The notes under the pieces were generated by a model, which saw only the letters and a list, made by a program, of their open reading frames with translations, was not told the origin of the DNA and did not search any database. From an uncultured Prevotella sp. (lineage in GTDB: Bacteria > Bacteroidota > Bacteroidia > Bacteroidales > Bacteroidaceae): DNA of 64,000 nt. The stretch lies in NCBI GenBank assembly GCA_944320235.1, contig CALUGQ010000001.1:124001-188000 (forward strand), in the 5' to 3' direction. This document shows positions 1 to 9,335 of the stretch, piece after piece; position 1 is the first letter of the stretch, and each line of letters starts with the position of its first letter. A program made the position numbers and the translations under genes.

Positions 1-2
1 TC

Positions 3-911
3 AAGGCAGCATCACCCGGCAATGGCGCAAAGCTCTACCGGTTCGTTGCAGCAAACTACAACATAAAGACCCCTGTATACCCCCTGGAATTGCGCAGGCT
101 CACGGCAAAGACTGACGTTTTCTTGACCGGCAGCGACCAAATATGGAACGTGAAGTACAGGTTTGACCCAATGATGTTCTTGAGTTTCGCCGGCGAGACC
201 AAGCGCGTGGCATACGCGTCGAGCATAGGGGTGGCAGCCATACCGCAAGAATACAGGGGCGCAGTGAGCCGCCTGCTCAACAAGTTCGCCCACATAGGGG
301 TAAGGGAGCAGTCGGCCGTGAAAGCCCTCAGCGAGGTGACCGGGAGGGAAGACATAACGCAAGTGGCCGACCCCACGTTCCTGCTATCGCCCGCCGAATG
401 GTCGGAAATATGCCAAGGCGCCACATACGAAGTTGCACTGCCCGGCAGGTACATGCTTTGCTACCTGATAGGCAACAACGAAAGCTACCCACGGCAGGTG
501 AAAGACATCGCAGAAAAGAGAGGCATAAAAAACGTGATAGTGATACCAGCCGTCGAGAACAAGGAAACCAACGTCGAAGGGGCGACAGTGTACCGGCAGG
601 CCGGCCCTGCCGAGTTTGTAGACCTGATAAGGCGGGCTGAGCTTGTATGCACCGATTCCTTCCATGCCACGGCATTGTCGATAAACCTGTCTAAGGATTT
701 CATCGAACTGCTACGGTTCAAAGACGGCGATGAAACTTCACAAAATTCGCGGATATACGACTTGCTCGACCAATACGGGCTGCGCTGGCGACTGTACACC
801 AACGGCAGCGACGTCCCGGCAGGACAAATAAACTACACACACATACAGGAGAAACTCGAAGCCGACAAGGCACGCTCGCTGCAATTTCTGATTGACTCAA
901 TAGAAAGGTAA
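3..911 (+). CDS. Polysaccharide pyruvyl transferase family protein (5' end outside window)
   Basis: The frame is open from the first bases of the window to the stop at 909-911, so the start lies upstream and about 302 residues are visible. The short motif TGSDQIWN, the later VADPTFLL and the CTDSFHATALSI segment are typical of the polysaccharide pyruvyl transferase family (PF04230, WcaK/CsaB-like), which puts ketal pyruvate on surface glycans using phosphoenolpyruvate. A TTG at 90 could be taken as a start, but the reading continues upstream with family-like sequence, so the gene is truncated rather than short. It ends two bases before a flippase gene and is probably in one operon with it. 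The exact sugar acceptor cannot be read from the sequence. Confidence 0.85.
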   Translation, partial: KAASPGNGAKLYRFVAANYNIKTPVYPLELRRLTAKTDVFLTGSDQIWNVKYRFDPMMFLSFAGETKRVAYASSIGVAAIPQEYRGAVSRLLNKFAHIGVREQSAVKALSEVTGREDITQVADPTFLLSPAEWSEICQGATYEVALPGRYMLCYLIGNNESYPRQVKDIAEKRGIKNVIVIPAVENKETNVEGATVYRQAGPAEFVDLIRRAELVCTDSFHATALSINLSKDFIELLRFKDGDETSQNSRIYDLLDQYGLRWRLYTNGSDVPAGQINYTHIQEKLEADKARSLQFLIDSIER

Positions 912-913
912 AC

Positions 914-2449
914 ATGGCTTGGGGCAACTATTACATCTCCTCGTTCATATGGAGCACGGCAGCCAAGATACTGACCGCCATCGTGGGCTTCGTCACCGTG
1001 CCTCTGCTGCTTGGCTACTACGGGAAGGCTGAATACGGGTTGCTGTCGATAGCCACGGCCTGCAACGGATACATGTCGCTGCTCGACTTAGGCATGAACA
1101 CCGGCGCGGTGAAATTCTTCTCGCAGTGGAAGGCCGAAGGCGACATGCCCAAGGTGTTCCGTGTGGCAAGGACTAACATCACGTTCTACATCATCATATC
1201 AGCCATAAACGTTGCGCTCCTGCTGCTCATAGCCTTTTTCGGTGAGAACCTGTTCGCCGTGGAGCACGACCAGTTCCTCACCATACGCCGCTGCCTGTTC
1301 GTCATCTGCCTCTTCAGCTTATTCAGCTGGGTGACGACAGTATTCAACCAACTGCTAATCGCAGACGGCCAGATGGCATACACGATGAAAGTGCAATGCC
1401 TGCAAGCATTGCTCAAAGGCGCAGCCGTGGCCCTGGTGTTCATAGCCAGCCTCGACCTGACGGAGTATTTCTTCATGGTAACAGCCATAGTCGCCATGGC
1501 ATTGCTGCCATACGCCAGCCGCTGCAAGCGCGGCGGGCTGATAGACAGCCTCTGGCCAGCGTGGCATTGGGATGACTTCAAGGCCGTCATAACCTTCAGC
1601 CTCTCAATCTTTGCCTTGTCGCTGTTCCAGATGACGGCCACCCAATCGCGCCCGATACTGCTCGGCATGTTCGCCTCCGACGGAGCCACCGCAGTGGCTG
1701 ACTTCCGCATCATAGAAGTAGTTCCGCAGCTCATCATCATGATAGGCGGCACTTTCTCCGGGATATTCCTGCCAAAGACATCACAGATGGTGGCCGAAAA
1801 CGACACAAAGGCAATGCACGAATTTGCATACAAGTGGACTACCTACACATCGGCAATAACCGCAATGCTGTGCTTCCCGTTCATCCTCTGCGCCGGCGAC
1901 GCGCTCTCCGCCTACGTAGGCAAAGGTTACGCCCACCTGGCCATATGGCTGCAGATATGGTGCGTCACCGTGCTGGTGCAAATGCACACGACGCCTGGCA
2001 ACGCCCTAGTCTTGGCCTACGGCAAGACAAAGCTGCTTGTAAGGGTGACTGCGGCAGGCTGCATCTGCTCCATGGCGCTCAACATCGCACTCTGCAAGTA
2101 TTTCGAGGTGGGCTCGGCCATAATAGCATACTTCATTTACGTATTGTTCATCATAGGGCTTTACTACGCCTATTTCTACAAGAAACTGCTCCAGCTTGAC
2201 CGGCTGAGGATGCTGAAGTGCTTCGCCATCCCCATGGCAGAAGCCTTGGTGGTTTATGCGTTAGCAAGTCTTGTACCGGTGTCAGCAGACACGTTCGGCC
2301 ACATCAACGGGCGAATCGCCCACATCCTTGCCTGCGCCACCAAGACCTTGCTGTGGATTGTGCCTTACGCCATGCTACTGAAATACACAAAGACGGTTAA
2401 CTTCACTTCCATCGTAAAGAAACGCAAAAATGAAACGGATATGCCCTGA
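914..2449 (+). CDS. Polysaccharide flippase (Wzx/MATE-like, oligosaccharide translocase)
   Basis: This 511-residue protein is almost entirely hydrophobic, with about 12-14 predicted membrane segments. It opens with a short polar stretch and a first helix at roughly residues 10-30 (ILTAIVGFVTVPLLLGYYG), as in polysaccharide biosynthesis proteins of the MOP superfamily. Such flippases move lipid-linked repeat units across the inner membrane. It starts two bases after the pyruvyl transferase stop and its 3' end overlaps the FrhB-like gene by 20 bp, indicating a co-translated operon. The substrate is presumably the repeat unit made by the glycosyltransferases downstream, which is inference. Confidence 0.85.
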   Translation: MAWGNYYISSFIWSTAAKILTAIVGFVTVPLLLGYYGKAEYGLLSIATACNGYMSLLDLGMNTGAVKFFSQWKAEGDMPKVFRVARTNITFYIIISAINVALLLLIAFFGENLFAVEHDQFLTIRRCLFVICLFSLFSWVTTVFNQLLIADGQMAYTMKVQCLQALLKGAAVALVFIASLDLTEYFFMVTAIVAMALLPYASRCKRGGLIDSLWPAWHWDDFKAVITFSLSIFALSLFQMTATQSRPILLGMFASDGATAVADFRIIEVVPQLIIMIGGTFSGIFLPKTSQMVAENDTKAMHEFAYKWTTYTSAITAMLCFPFILCAGDALSAYVGKGYAHLAIWLQIWCVTVLVQMHTTPGNALVLAYGKTKLLVRVTAAGCICSMALNIALCKYFEVGSAIIAYFIYVLFIIGLYYAYFYKKLLQLDRLRMLKCFAIPMAEALVVYALASLVPVSADTFGHINGRIAHILACATKTLLWIVPYAMLLKYTKTVNFTSIVKKRKNETDMP

Positions 2450-3659
2450 AGAAACTTGCACGGGGTGCTTTGCCTGCGCCTCAGCCTGCCATCACGACGC
2501 CATAAGCATGAAAGAAGACGGCTTAGGCGCCTTGCACCCCATTGTGGACGAGAACCTGTGCGTCAACTGCGACTTGTGCATACGAGTATGCCCCAACAAC
2601 ACCGACATGGAGTTCCATTACCCGCTGGAGTGTTACGCTTCGTGGATAACGGATAAGGAAAAGCGGAAGATTTGCGCTTCGGGGGGCATAGGCACCATAA
2701 TGTCAGAATACGCCATAGGGCAAGGCGGCGTAGTGTTCGGCTCGCGGTACGATGAAAACATTGAACCGACGATGGCTTACACGGAAACCGCCGAAGGCCT
2801 GGAGCACTTCAAGGGGTCAAGGTATGTGCAGAGCAAGGTTGGAAGCACGACGTTCAATGACGTAAAGAAATTCCTCTCGGCAGGAAGGAAAGTCTTGTTT
2901 GTCGGCACGCCATGCCAGGTAGCCGGCCTCAAAACCTACTTGCACAGAGACTACAGCAGCCTCGTCACGGTAGACTTGATATGCCACGGCGTTTGCCCTG
3001 CCTGCTACCTGAAGGAAGAAACAAGCTTCCTCAGCAAGAAATACGGATTAAAAGACATTGCAGACATACGCTTCAGAGGAAATGACGGCAACAACTTCAA
3101 GATGTCCCTGTGGGACAAAGAGAGAAAAGAACTGTTCCCCAATGACACCTCTTGGGAAAAACTCACAAAAGCCAAAGAAGGAGAACAGTTTTACCTTGCA
3201 GGGTTTCTAATGGGCGTGACACTGAGGGAGAACTGCTATTCATGCCGCTATGCCCGGCCAGAGCGCATTTCAGACATAACGATTGGCGACTTCATCGGCA
3301 TCGGCAAGGTCTCGCCATTCAACCACCCCAGGGAGAATGTCTCAGTAGTAACGGCCAACACGCAACGCGGTGCCGACTTCTACGCCGCAGTCTCAAAGGC
3401 TTCGCAAGGACTGGTCAACATCAAGCGCGACTACAGAGAGCGGCTTCTATACAGGCCGTCGCTTATGGAACCGTTCCCACGCCACAAGCTCAACGCCGTG
3501 TTCCGCGAGAACTACAAACGCCTTGGCTTCGCCGCTGGAATACGCAAGACGCTGAAAAACAAGATGCGGATAAGGCGCTTGGAGCTTATACTGCGAATGT
3601 CGCTCATTCCACTGGTCATCATCAAGCATTGGCTCATGAGGCTTAAGCCCAAGCCATAG
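2430..3659 (+). CDS. FrhB-like protein: coenzyme F420 hydrogenase/dehydrogenase beta-subunit family with two 4Fe-4S motifs
   Basis: The 409-residue protein starts with two ferredoxin-type cysteine clusters, Cys10-13-16-20 and Cys44-47-50-54, each followed by the usual acidic and proline context. The middle (GTPCQVAGLKTYL, then DLICHGVCP) is characteristic of the FrhB/FdhB C-terminal domain, which binds a flavin in archaeal F420 enzymes. In Bacteroidetes these proteins commonly sit beside pyruvyl transferases in polysaccharide loci, and their reaction there is not established. The start overlaps the flippase by 20 bp. A basic, partly hydrophobic C-terminus (ending RLKPKP) suggests membrane association. 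A redox modification of a sugar or lipid carrier is possible but unproven. Confidence 0.85.
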   Translation: MKRICPEETCTGCFACASACHHDAISMKEDGLGALHPIVDENLCVNCDLCIRVCPNNTDMEFHYPLECYASWITDKEKRKICASGGIGTIMSEYAIGQGGVVFGSRYDENIEPTMAYTETAEGLEHFKGSRYVQSKVGSTTFNDVKKFLSAGRKVLFVGTPCQVAGLKTYLHRDYSSLVTVDLICHGVCPACYLKEETSFLSKKYGLKDIADIRFRGNDGNNFKMSLWDKERKELFPNDTSWEKLTKAKEGEQFYLAGFLMGVTLRENCYSCRYARPERISDITIGDFIGIGKVSPFNHPRENVSVVTANTQRGADFYAAVSKASQGLVNIKRDYRERLLYRPSLMEPFPRHKLNAVFRENYKRLGFAAGIRKTLKNKMRIRRLELILRMSLIPLVIIKHWLMRLKPKP

Positions 3660-3780
3660 CCAAGGCACAACCATGCAGTTACCCGGACAACAAAAGCGTG
3701 AAAGATTGTTACCTGCATACAAAACGGGGCAAATACGTCAGAAAAAGCAAAATAAGCATCAATATATAGAGGAAAATCAT

Positions 3781-3788
3781 TACCTTTG
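3781..3788 (+). promoter_or_regulatory. -7 promoter box upstream of the chain-length regulator gene
   Basis: TACCTTTG matches the Bacteroidetes -7 consensus TAnnTTTG and lies in a locally AT-rich 256-base gap after the FrhB-like gene. No clear TTG -33 box is seen at the expected distance. It would start a transcript about 120 bases before the gene at 3916, so the polysaccharide locus may consist of two transcription units. The gap shows no convincing gene. Confidence 0.5.
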
Positions 3789-3915
3789 TATCAAATTGCC
3801 ACAGCCCGCACGGCAAAGATGGCGCGACTTGCATAGCAAAGCACGGCAAGCCACCGGGCCAAGCGGCAAGGCACCCCGTTAATGACAACCACCAAAAGAC
3901 AACCATTCAAGCCAC

Positions 3916-4950
3916 ATGGAAGAAAAGAAAATAAAAGTCATAGACTTGATTGAAATATACAAATCAATAATCAAGCACAGAAAACTCTTCTACAAAACAC
4001 TGCCCATAGCATTCGTTGCGTCGTGCCTGTTCATTTTGAGCGTGCCTCGCTACTACACGTGCGAAGTGAAGCTCGCACCAGAGATTGACGGGCTTTCAGG
4101 CGGGGGGACGCTAAGTTCGCTGGCCTCATCGTTCGGATTGGACATGATGAGCTCCATGACAAGCAGCGATGCCATCGTCCCGGAGCTGTATCCCGACTTG
4201 ATGAACTCCATAGACTTCACCATAAGCCTCTTCCCGATGAAAGTCACGACCAAAGAAGGCACAGTCACGACCACATACAGCGACTACATAAAGAACCACA
4301 CAAAAAGCCCTTGGTGGAACTACATCATCCTGCCGATAAAGAAACTGTTCCAAGAGAAAGACACCACCAAGAACAAAAAGAAGGGCATAGATGCCTTCAT
4401 GCTCACAAAATCGCAAATGGGCCTGGTACAGACCGTGCAAGGGAACGTAGGCTGCAACGTTGACAAGAAGACACAAGTAATCACGATAAGCGTGACAGAC
4501 CAAGATCCGCTCGTATGCGCCACCATGGCAGACTCAGTCAGGGTGAAGCTCCAAGAGTTCATCACGGACTATCGCACGAACAAAGCAAAGAACGACCTGG
4601 AGTTCACCAAGAAGCTTTACACGGAGGCGAAGAGAGAATACGAGAAAGCCCAACAGGCATACGCACAGTTCTCAGACGCAAACCAAGGGATGGTGCTACA
4701 GACATACATGTCGAAGAAAGACGACCTTGAAAACGAGATGCAACTCAAGTTCAATGCCTACAGCTCGCTTGCCATGCAATACCAGGCTGCAGTGGCCAAG
4801 GTACAAGAGCGCACCCCGGCATTTACCATACTGCAAGGAGCCACAGTACCCGTGAAAGCCGCCGGCCCCAAACGGATGTTCTTCGTGTTGTTCATGACGG
4901 TCATGACCTTTGCCTGCACCACGCTTTACGTCTACTTCAAGAAGGAATAG
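3916..4950 (+). CDS. Wzz/GumC-type polysaccharide chain-length determinant
   Basis: The 344-residue protein has the layout of a polysaccharide co-polymerase: a short cytoplasmic start, a membrane helix near residues 27-48 (after RKLFYKTLP), a long periplasmic region with coiled-coil character around residues 215-290 (TKKLYTEAKREYEKAQQAY), and a second helix near the C-terminus (MFFVLFMTVMTFACTTLYV). A proline-rich KAAGPKR stretch sits just before the last helix, as usual. There is no tyrosine kinase domain, so it resembles Wzz of the Wzx/Wzy route. It controls the length of the polymer made by the neighbouring EpsG-like protein. Start ATG is at 3916. Confidence 0.85.
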   Translation: MEEKKIKVIDLIEIYKSIIKHRKLFYKTLPIAFVASCLFILSVPRYYTCEVKLAPEIDGLSGGGTLSSLASSFGLDMMSSMTSSDAIVPELYPDLMNSIDFTISLFPMKVTTKEGTVTTTYSDYIKNHTKSPWWNYIILPIKKLFQEKDTTKNKKKGIDAFMLTKSQMGLVQTVQGNVGCNVDKKTQVITISVTDQDPLVCATMADSVRVKLQEFITDYRTNKAKNDLEFTKKLYTEAKREYEKAQQAYAQFSDANQGMVLQTYMSKKDDLENEMQLKFNAYSSLAMQYQAAVAKVQERTPAFTILQGATVPVKAAGPKRMFFVLFMTVMTFACTTLYVYFKKE

Positions 4951-4973
4951 CTGACTGACACTGCAGAAAAGAG

Positions 4974-6017
4974 ATGGTAATACTGTTGATTGCCATAATC
5001 GCCTTCATTGCATTCGCGGCGATACTTGAGGACAACCTGGTTAAATATAAATGGCAAATTTATATTTTCCTGGGGGTTGTGTTCATCATGACCGCCGCGT
5101 TCAGGGTGGTCGGCAACGACAATGATTCCCAGACATACGAATACTACTTCTTACACTACGACGAGCCACTGACAGCATTGGCCGTAGAGTTTTCGTTCAT
5201 CATCATCTCTTTCTTCGTAAACAAGTTCACGACTGACGTCCACTGGCTGTTCTTCATTTACGCTGTGCTCGGGGTCACGCTAAAGTTCCTGGCGATAAAG
5301 AAGCTGTCAAAGTTCCTGTTCCTATCGCTGTTCATCTACGTGTGCCACTTCTTCGTGCTCCACGACATGATCCAGATGAGGGTGAGCGTATCCACCGCAC
5401 TGTTGCTACTGGCCATCAAGCCCCTGAGCGAAGGCCGCAGGAGGACGGCCCTGCTGCTTATGGCAACCGCCGCGTTCTTCCACTACTCATCGCTGGCCAT
5501 GCTGGCTGTGCTGCTGTTCAACAACAAGCCGCTAAGCAACAAGATGCTATGGTTCATGGCGGCCATCATCCCCGTAGGCTATGCTGCTTTCCTCATGAAC
5601 ATCGACCTCGTGACCACTGTGCCGATACCTTACATAGGCGAAAAGATAGAAATGTACAAGCAGCTCAAGGACATGGGCAGGTATGACGAGCTGGCCATCT
5701 TCAACAACCCCATCGTGCTGATACGCATATTCATGTTCTACCTCCTGCTGGCATTTCACGACACGATATACAACTACAACAAGGAATTCCCGCTGATGAT
5801 GAAAATCGAGGCGTTGTCGTTCATCTGCTTCTTTATGCTCTCATCGCTTCCGGTCCTGGCCGGAAGGCTGTCTGAGTTGTTCAGCGTGGTGGACATAATA
5901 CTATATACCAACGTCGTCTATATATTCCGCCCGCAATACATGGCCAAGCTCTTTGTGTTTGCCATGTGCCTCATGCTGTTCTACATGGATGTCTTTGTAC
6001 TCGACTTCATAAAGTAG
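4974..6017 (+). CDS. EpsG-family membrane protein, probable polysaccharide polymerase
   Basis: The 347 residues form about ten hydrophobic helices. The N-terminal segment followed by the soluble stretch RVVGNDNDSQTYEYYF is typical of the EpsG/Wzy-like family, in which an acidic loop with D and Y residues follows the first helices. A second conserved-looking region is HDMIQMRVSVSTALLLLA. The gene begins 23 bases after the chain-length regulator. The family polymerises lipid-linked repeat units on the periplasmic side, and its place between a Wzz-like gene and glycosyltransferases supports that role. Sequence divergence in this family is high, so the exact linkage cannot be inferred. Confidence 0.75.
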   Translation: MVILLIAIIAFIAFAAILEDNLVKYKWQIYIFLGVVFIMTAAFRVVGNDNDSQTYEYYFLHYDEPLTALAVEFSFIIISFFVNKFTTDVHWLFFIYAVLGVTLKFLAIKKLSKFLFLSLFIYVCHFFVLHDMIQMRVSVSTALLLLAIKPLSEGRRRTALLLMATAAFFHYSSLAMLAVLLFNNKPLSNKMLWFMAAIIPVGYAAFLMNIDLVTTVPIPYIGEKIEMYKQLKDMGRYDELAIFNNPIVLIRIFMFYLLLAFHDTIYNYNKEFPLMMKIEALSFICFFMLSSLPVLAGRLSELFSVVDIILYTNVVYIFRPQYMAKLFVFAMCLMLFYMDVFVLDFIK

Positions 6018-6092
6018 CCCGGGCGGCCCGACAAAGGCTGGCCACGCCGCCAACGCACTGCCAACACCTCACGCCAAGAAGCCTTTCCAGAT

Positions 6093-7169
6093 ATGAAACG
6101 AAAAACCTGCTTATACATCAACTTCGCCCTCGACGGCAACTACGGCGGGGGCAAGTTCAACGAGACGATGCTCGAAATGCTCCGCGAGCTTTTCGGCGAG
6201 GTCGAGTCGATGACGTTCCCTGCCGGCATCAGCAAGGGCAAACTGCTTCGCAACACCTTAGGCGGTTATCTCAACGGCATGGATGCCACCTTTGCGCAAT
6301 CTGTCATGCGGCAGCTTGCAGCTAAGAGATACGACCTGGCATTCCTGGCCAGCTCAAACTTCGGCAAGCTGGCCAAGGCCATCAAGGCGGCCCACCCGGA
6401 AGTGAAGGTGTGCGTACTGTTCAACAACATAGAGCTCAACTTCATCAAGTCACAGCTCAGCACCGGCTTCAAGCCACAGCTCCTGCTCACCCTCGCCGCA
6501 ACATATTTCAGCGAACGCAACGTGGCCCGCCACGCCGACCGCCTCATAGTGCTCAACGGCAGGGAGGCCGGCGAACTGCTGCGCATCTACGGCAGGGAGG
6601 CCGATGCCATCATCCCCATAATCCTGAAAGACGAGTGCGCAGGGGCCATGCCCCCCGCCACGGCAGCGGCAAGCGGCAAGGCCAGGCTCACCGGGATGTT
6701 CGTAGGCAGCCACTTCTATGCCAACGCCCACGCCGTAGAGTGGTTCGCGCGCAACGTAGCCCCGCAGCTCAAGGACACCGAGATTGAAGTGGTTGGCAAG
6801 GGCTTCGAGGCCGAGCGCCGCTTGCAGACAGGCACCATGAGGATTGTCGGGACGGTAGATTCCGTGGCGGAACATTACGCCAAGGCCGACTTCGTGATAG
6901 CACCGATATTCAAGGGGGCGGGCATGAAGGTGAAAGTGGCCGAGGCGATGATGTACGGAAAGACCGTCATCGGCACGCCAGAGGCATTCGAGGGCTACCG
7001 CGACGCCGGGCGCTACGGCGTGGTGTGCCGCACCGCGGCCGACTTCATCGAGGCCATTAACGGGCGCGCATTCACCTGTGGCTACAACGCCGCCGCGCGC
7101 GCCTGCTTCCTGGAGAACTACGAATATAACAGTGTGAAAGGCAAGGTTGCCAGATTATTAAACTTTTGA
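6093..7169 (+). CDS. Glycosyltransferase, GT4-like (GT-B fold)
   Basis: The 358-residue protein starts with a Rossmann-like strand followed by a glycine-rich loop (NYGGGKFN) and has the C-terminal donor-binding region APIFKGAGMKVKVAEAMMYG followed by KTVIGTPEAF, which resembles the E-x7-E region of GT4 enzymes. The middle holds the usual linker with a strand-loop at GMFVGSHFYANAHAVEWF. It probably transfers a sugar from a nucleotide donor to the growing lipid-linked repeat unit at the cytoplasmic face. It is separated from the polymerase gene by 75 bases with no visible gene, and its stop lies directly before the next glycosyltransferase. Confidence 0.8.
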   Translation: MKRKTCLYINFALDGNYGGGKFNETMLEMLRELFGEVESMTFPAGISKGKLLRNTLGGYLNGMDATFAQSVMRQLAAKRYDLAFLASSNFGKLAKAIKAAHPEVKVCVLFNNIELNFIKSQLSTGFKPQLLLTLAATYFSERNVARHADRLIVLNGREAGELLRIYGREADAIIPIILKDECAGAMPPATAAASGKARLTGMFVGSHFYANAHAVEWFARNVAPQLKDTEIEVVGKGFEAERRLQTGTMRIVGTVDSVAEHYAKADFVIAPIFKGAGMKVKVAEAMMYGKTVIGTPEAFEGYRDAGRYGVVCRTAADFIEAINGRAFTCGYNAAARACFLENYEYNSVKGKVARLLNF

Positions 7170-7171
7170 CC

Positions 7172-8209
7172 ATGGGAAAGAAAAGCGTTTTGTTCTTCTC
7201 GAGCGTGAAGACTAAGAAGATGTTCTCAATACAGAGCTACTACCGCAACGACATAATGATACTCAAGGAGCTGGGCTACGACGTCCACCTGAGCAAGTCG
7301 TGCTGGGACTTCTTATGCTTCTGGCGTTACTCCGTAGCCTTCATATATTTCTACCGCTACGGGCTGTTCGCCGCCGCCATAGCCAAGCTCCTCGGCAAGC
7401 GGGTATACTTCACGGGCGGCATCGACTACCTGGAGCCGGCGTTCGCCACGCCCAGGCAACGCTCCGTGCAGGCCGTGCTCTTCAGGCTGTGCAATCTCCT
7501 CTCCGACACGTCGATACTCGTATCGTCGAGCGACTGCCGCAACGTGGCCGCGCTCTACGGCGGGCGACTGCCGCGCAACTGCAAGCTCTGCTATCATGTC
7601 ATAGACATCGACCGCTTCCTCTTTACCCCCGACGTGGCAAAGAAGCCCAACCAGTTCCTGCTCGTGGCATGGATGCAGAACATCGACAACGTGTTCCGCA
7701 AAGGCATTGACAAGGCCATCATGGTGTTCAAGGCCATACACGGCGCCCATCCCGAGAGCCGCTTCATCCTTGCCGGGCCGTCGGGCGTGGGCAGCTCATA
7801 CGTAACCAAGCTGATAAGCCGGCTGGGGCTCGACGACTGCATCACATACCTCGGCCCCATACCCGAGGACATGAAAGTGAGGCTGATGAAGGAGTCAAGG
7901 TTCTATTTCATGCTCTCCACATACGAGGGGTTCGGCATCGCCGCCATCGAGGCCCTGGCTGCCGGATGCTGCCTGATACACAGCGGGCGCGGCGGACTGG
8001 TCGACGCGGCCGGCCCGCACGGGGTCAAGGTGCCAATCGACGACATGAAAACCGCAATTGCCACCTGCCTGTCACTATACGAAAGCCCAGCCGACTACGA
8101 CAAGATGCGAGCGGGCATGGACTTCGTGGCGCAACGCTTCGGCTACAAGTCGCGCCTGGCGGCCTTCAAGGAAATCATCCGACCGGCAGGGAACCAAAAA
8201 AGTTGTTAA
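7172..8209 (+). CDS. Glycosyltransferase family 4 protein
   Basis: The protein is 345 residues if read from the ATG at 7172. A TTG six bases upstream is also in frame but would overlap the previous stop, and the ATG version (MGKKSVLFFSS) begins properly at the first beta strand. The C-terminal half carries the GT4 signature STYEGFGIAAIEALAAGCCL, with the two conserved glutamates of the E-x7-E motif, and LAGPSGVGSSYV in the donor domain. It follows the first glycosyltransferase within three bases and so belongs to the same operon. It likely adds another sugar of the same repeat unit. Acceptor and donor are unknown. Confidence 0.85.
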   Translation: MGKKSVLFFSSVKTKKMFSIQSYYRNDIMILKELGYDVHLSKSCWDFLCFWRYSVAFIYFYRYGLFAAAIAKLLGKRVYFTGGIDYLEPAFATPRQRSVQAVLFRLCNLLSDTSILVSSSDCRNVAALYGGRLPRNCKLCYHVIDIDRFLFTPDVAKKPNQFLLVAWMQNIDNVFRKGIDKAIMVFKAIHGAHPESRFILAGPSGVGSSYVTKLISRLGLDDCITYLGPIPEDMKVRLMKESRFYFMLSTYEGFGIAAIEALAAGCCLIHSGRGGLVDAAGPHGVKVPIDDMKTAIATCLSLYESPADYDKMRAGMDFVAQRFGYKSRLAAFKEIIRPAGNQKSC

Positions 8210-8257
8210 AAACACCTGCGCCCCACGGTTTTTCAGAATCTTTTCAGAAACCCTCCC

Positions 8258-8265
8258 CACCTTTG
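8258..8265 (+). promoter_or_regulatory. Possible -7 box before the PepSY-like gene
   Basis: CACCTTTG differs from TAnnTTTG only in its first base. It lies about 77 bases before the start at 8343, in a gap that begins the transcription of a secreted protein unrelated to the polysaccharide locus. No good -33 element is visible, so this is tentative. Confidence 0.35.
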
Positions 8266-8342
8266 CAACAGGAAAAGCGACAAAGCTTCAACCCCAAAAA
8301 GCAAACAGAACATTAACAACTTAAAGAAAAGGAGACAAGATT

Positions 8343-8789
8343 ATGAAAGCTATCATCAAGAAGACAATCATGGCACTCGTTTGCCTCGTGGCATTCCAGC
8401 AGACGGCAATGGCCGACAACGACAAGCCCATCACCGTAAACCAGCTCCCGGCTGCGGCCCAGCAGGTCATCAAGTCGCACTTCAGCGGAATGAAGGTGGC
8501 ACTGGCCAAGATGGAGACAGGGTTCCTTGAGAAAAGCTACGACGTAATCTTCACCACGGGCGAGAAGATAGAGTTCGACCGCAACGGCAACTGGGTGGAG
8601 ATAGAATGCAAGCGCACGGCAGTGCCGGCTGCCCTCATACCGGCCCAGATAAAGAGCTACGTAAACACCAACTACTCGGGCATCTCCATCCTCAAGATTG
8701 AGAAAGACCGCAACGAGTATGAAATCAACCTGTCGAACGGCGTCGAAATCAAGTTCAACCAGAACTTCCTCGTCATCGACATCGACTGA
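8343..8789 (+). CDS. Secreted PepSY-like (DUF2874-type) protein
   Basis: The 148-residue product begins with a signal peptide (two lysine pairs, a hydrophobic run MALVCLVAF, then cleavage near TAMADN). The mature part holds two repeats of about 60 residues with the pattern LPAAAQQVIKSHF ... EVxF/EINLSNG ... IEFDxxG, matching the PepSY-like family common in Bacteroidetes periplasms. The family is related in fold to beta-lactamase-inhibitor-like domains, but its molecular role is not known. A purine-rich AAAGGAGAC stretch lies just upstream. It is probably a single-gene unit, with its own possible -7 box and a strong hairpin downstream. Confidence 0.75.
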   Translation: MKAIIKKTIMALVCLVAFQQTAMADNDKPITVNQLPAAAQQVIKSHFSGMKVALAKMETGFLEKSYDVIFTTGEKIEFDRNGNWVEIECKRTAVPAALIPAQIKSYVNTNYSGISILKIEKDRNEYEINLSNGVEIKFNQNFLVIDID

Positions 8790-8864
8790 CGCCGCGACGC
8801 GCACGGCCGCAACGGCAAGCACTGACTGCCTACGCCGGGCTGCGCCATCAACGGCAGGCAAGAC

Positions 8865-8900
8865 AAGGGCCGGGATTCCGCCAAAGGGGTTCCGGCCCTT
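8865..8900 (+). terminator. Hairpin after the PepSY-like gene
   Basis: AAGGGCCGG (8865-8873) pairs perfectly with CCGGCCCTT (8892-8900), about 75 bases after the stop. The right arm runs into a single extra T and then GCCG, so the U-tract is weak. Confidence 0.6.
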
Positions 8901-9088
8901 TGCCGTTTCAAGCCACAATCCCGTCAGGCCCCGCCGACTGTGCGCACGGCTCGCCTCCACGCCATGCCCCGCCCTTCCCCGCCAAGCACTCGCCAACAGC
9001 ACAGCCCCGGCGCGTTAACACAGTTAAGTTAAAAAAGCCCATGCCGCCAAGGCAGCGCAACCGCCTGGAAGCCAATGCGTTGCCACGC

Positions 9089-9165
9089 GGCGCTTCCCGG
9101 CCCGCAAGACAGGCCGTTTTGAAAACCAAAACAGGCCGCGCCGGGTCTCAAAACGGGGCATACGG
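9089..9165 (+). repeat. 22-bp periodic repeat array A
   Basis: GGCCG cores begin at 9112 and 9134, exactly 22 bases apart, with weaker units one step to either side (GGCGCTTCC at 9089, GGGCATAC near 9156). The clearest unit reads AAGACAGGCCGTTTTG. It is one of nine arrays in the window. Confidence 0.6.
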
Positions 9166-9304
9166 CAGCACAGGGCTGCCACCAGGCGGCAAGGGGCGCA
9201 CCCGGGCCGCCTGGCAGTTGCACATATCCAAGCCCGCAGCAGTGCGGCATCTGACAAAAAGACACAAAAACACAGTGCCTCACCACATTTACACACACAT
9301 TTCC

Positions 9305-9335
9305 TTTGCCCTTATGAAAAAAAAAGATAACTTTG
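9305..9335 (+). promoter_or_regulatory. Promoter of the YitT-family gene
   Basis: TTTG at 9305-9308 and TAACTTTG at 9328-9335 are separated by 19 bases, matching the Bacteroidetes -33/-7 arrangement. The start codon is 26 bases after the -7 box. Confidence 0.75.

Noticed and set aside
3673-3882. A 69-codon open frame in the gap before the chain-length regulator.
   Set aside because: It has no family signature and covers the -7 box, so it is not likely to be translated.
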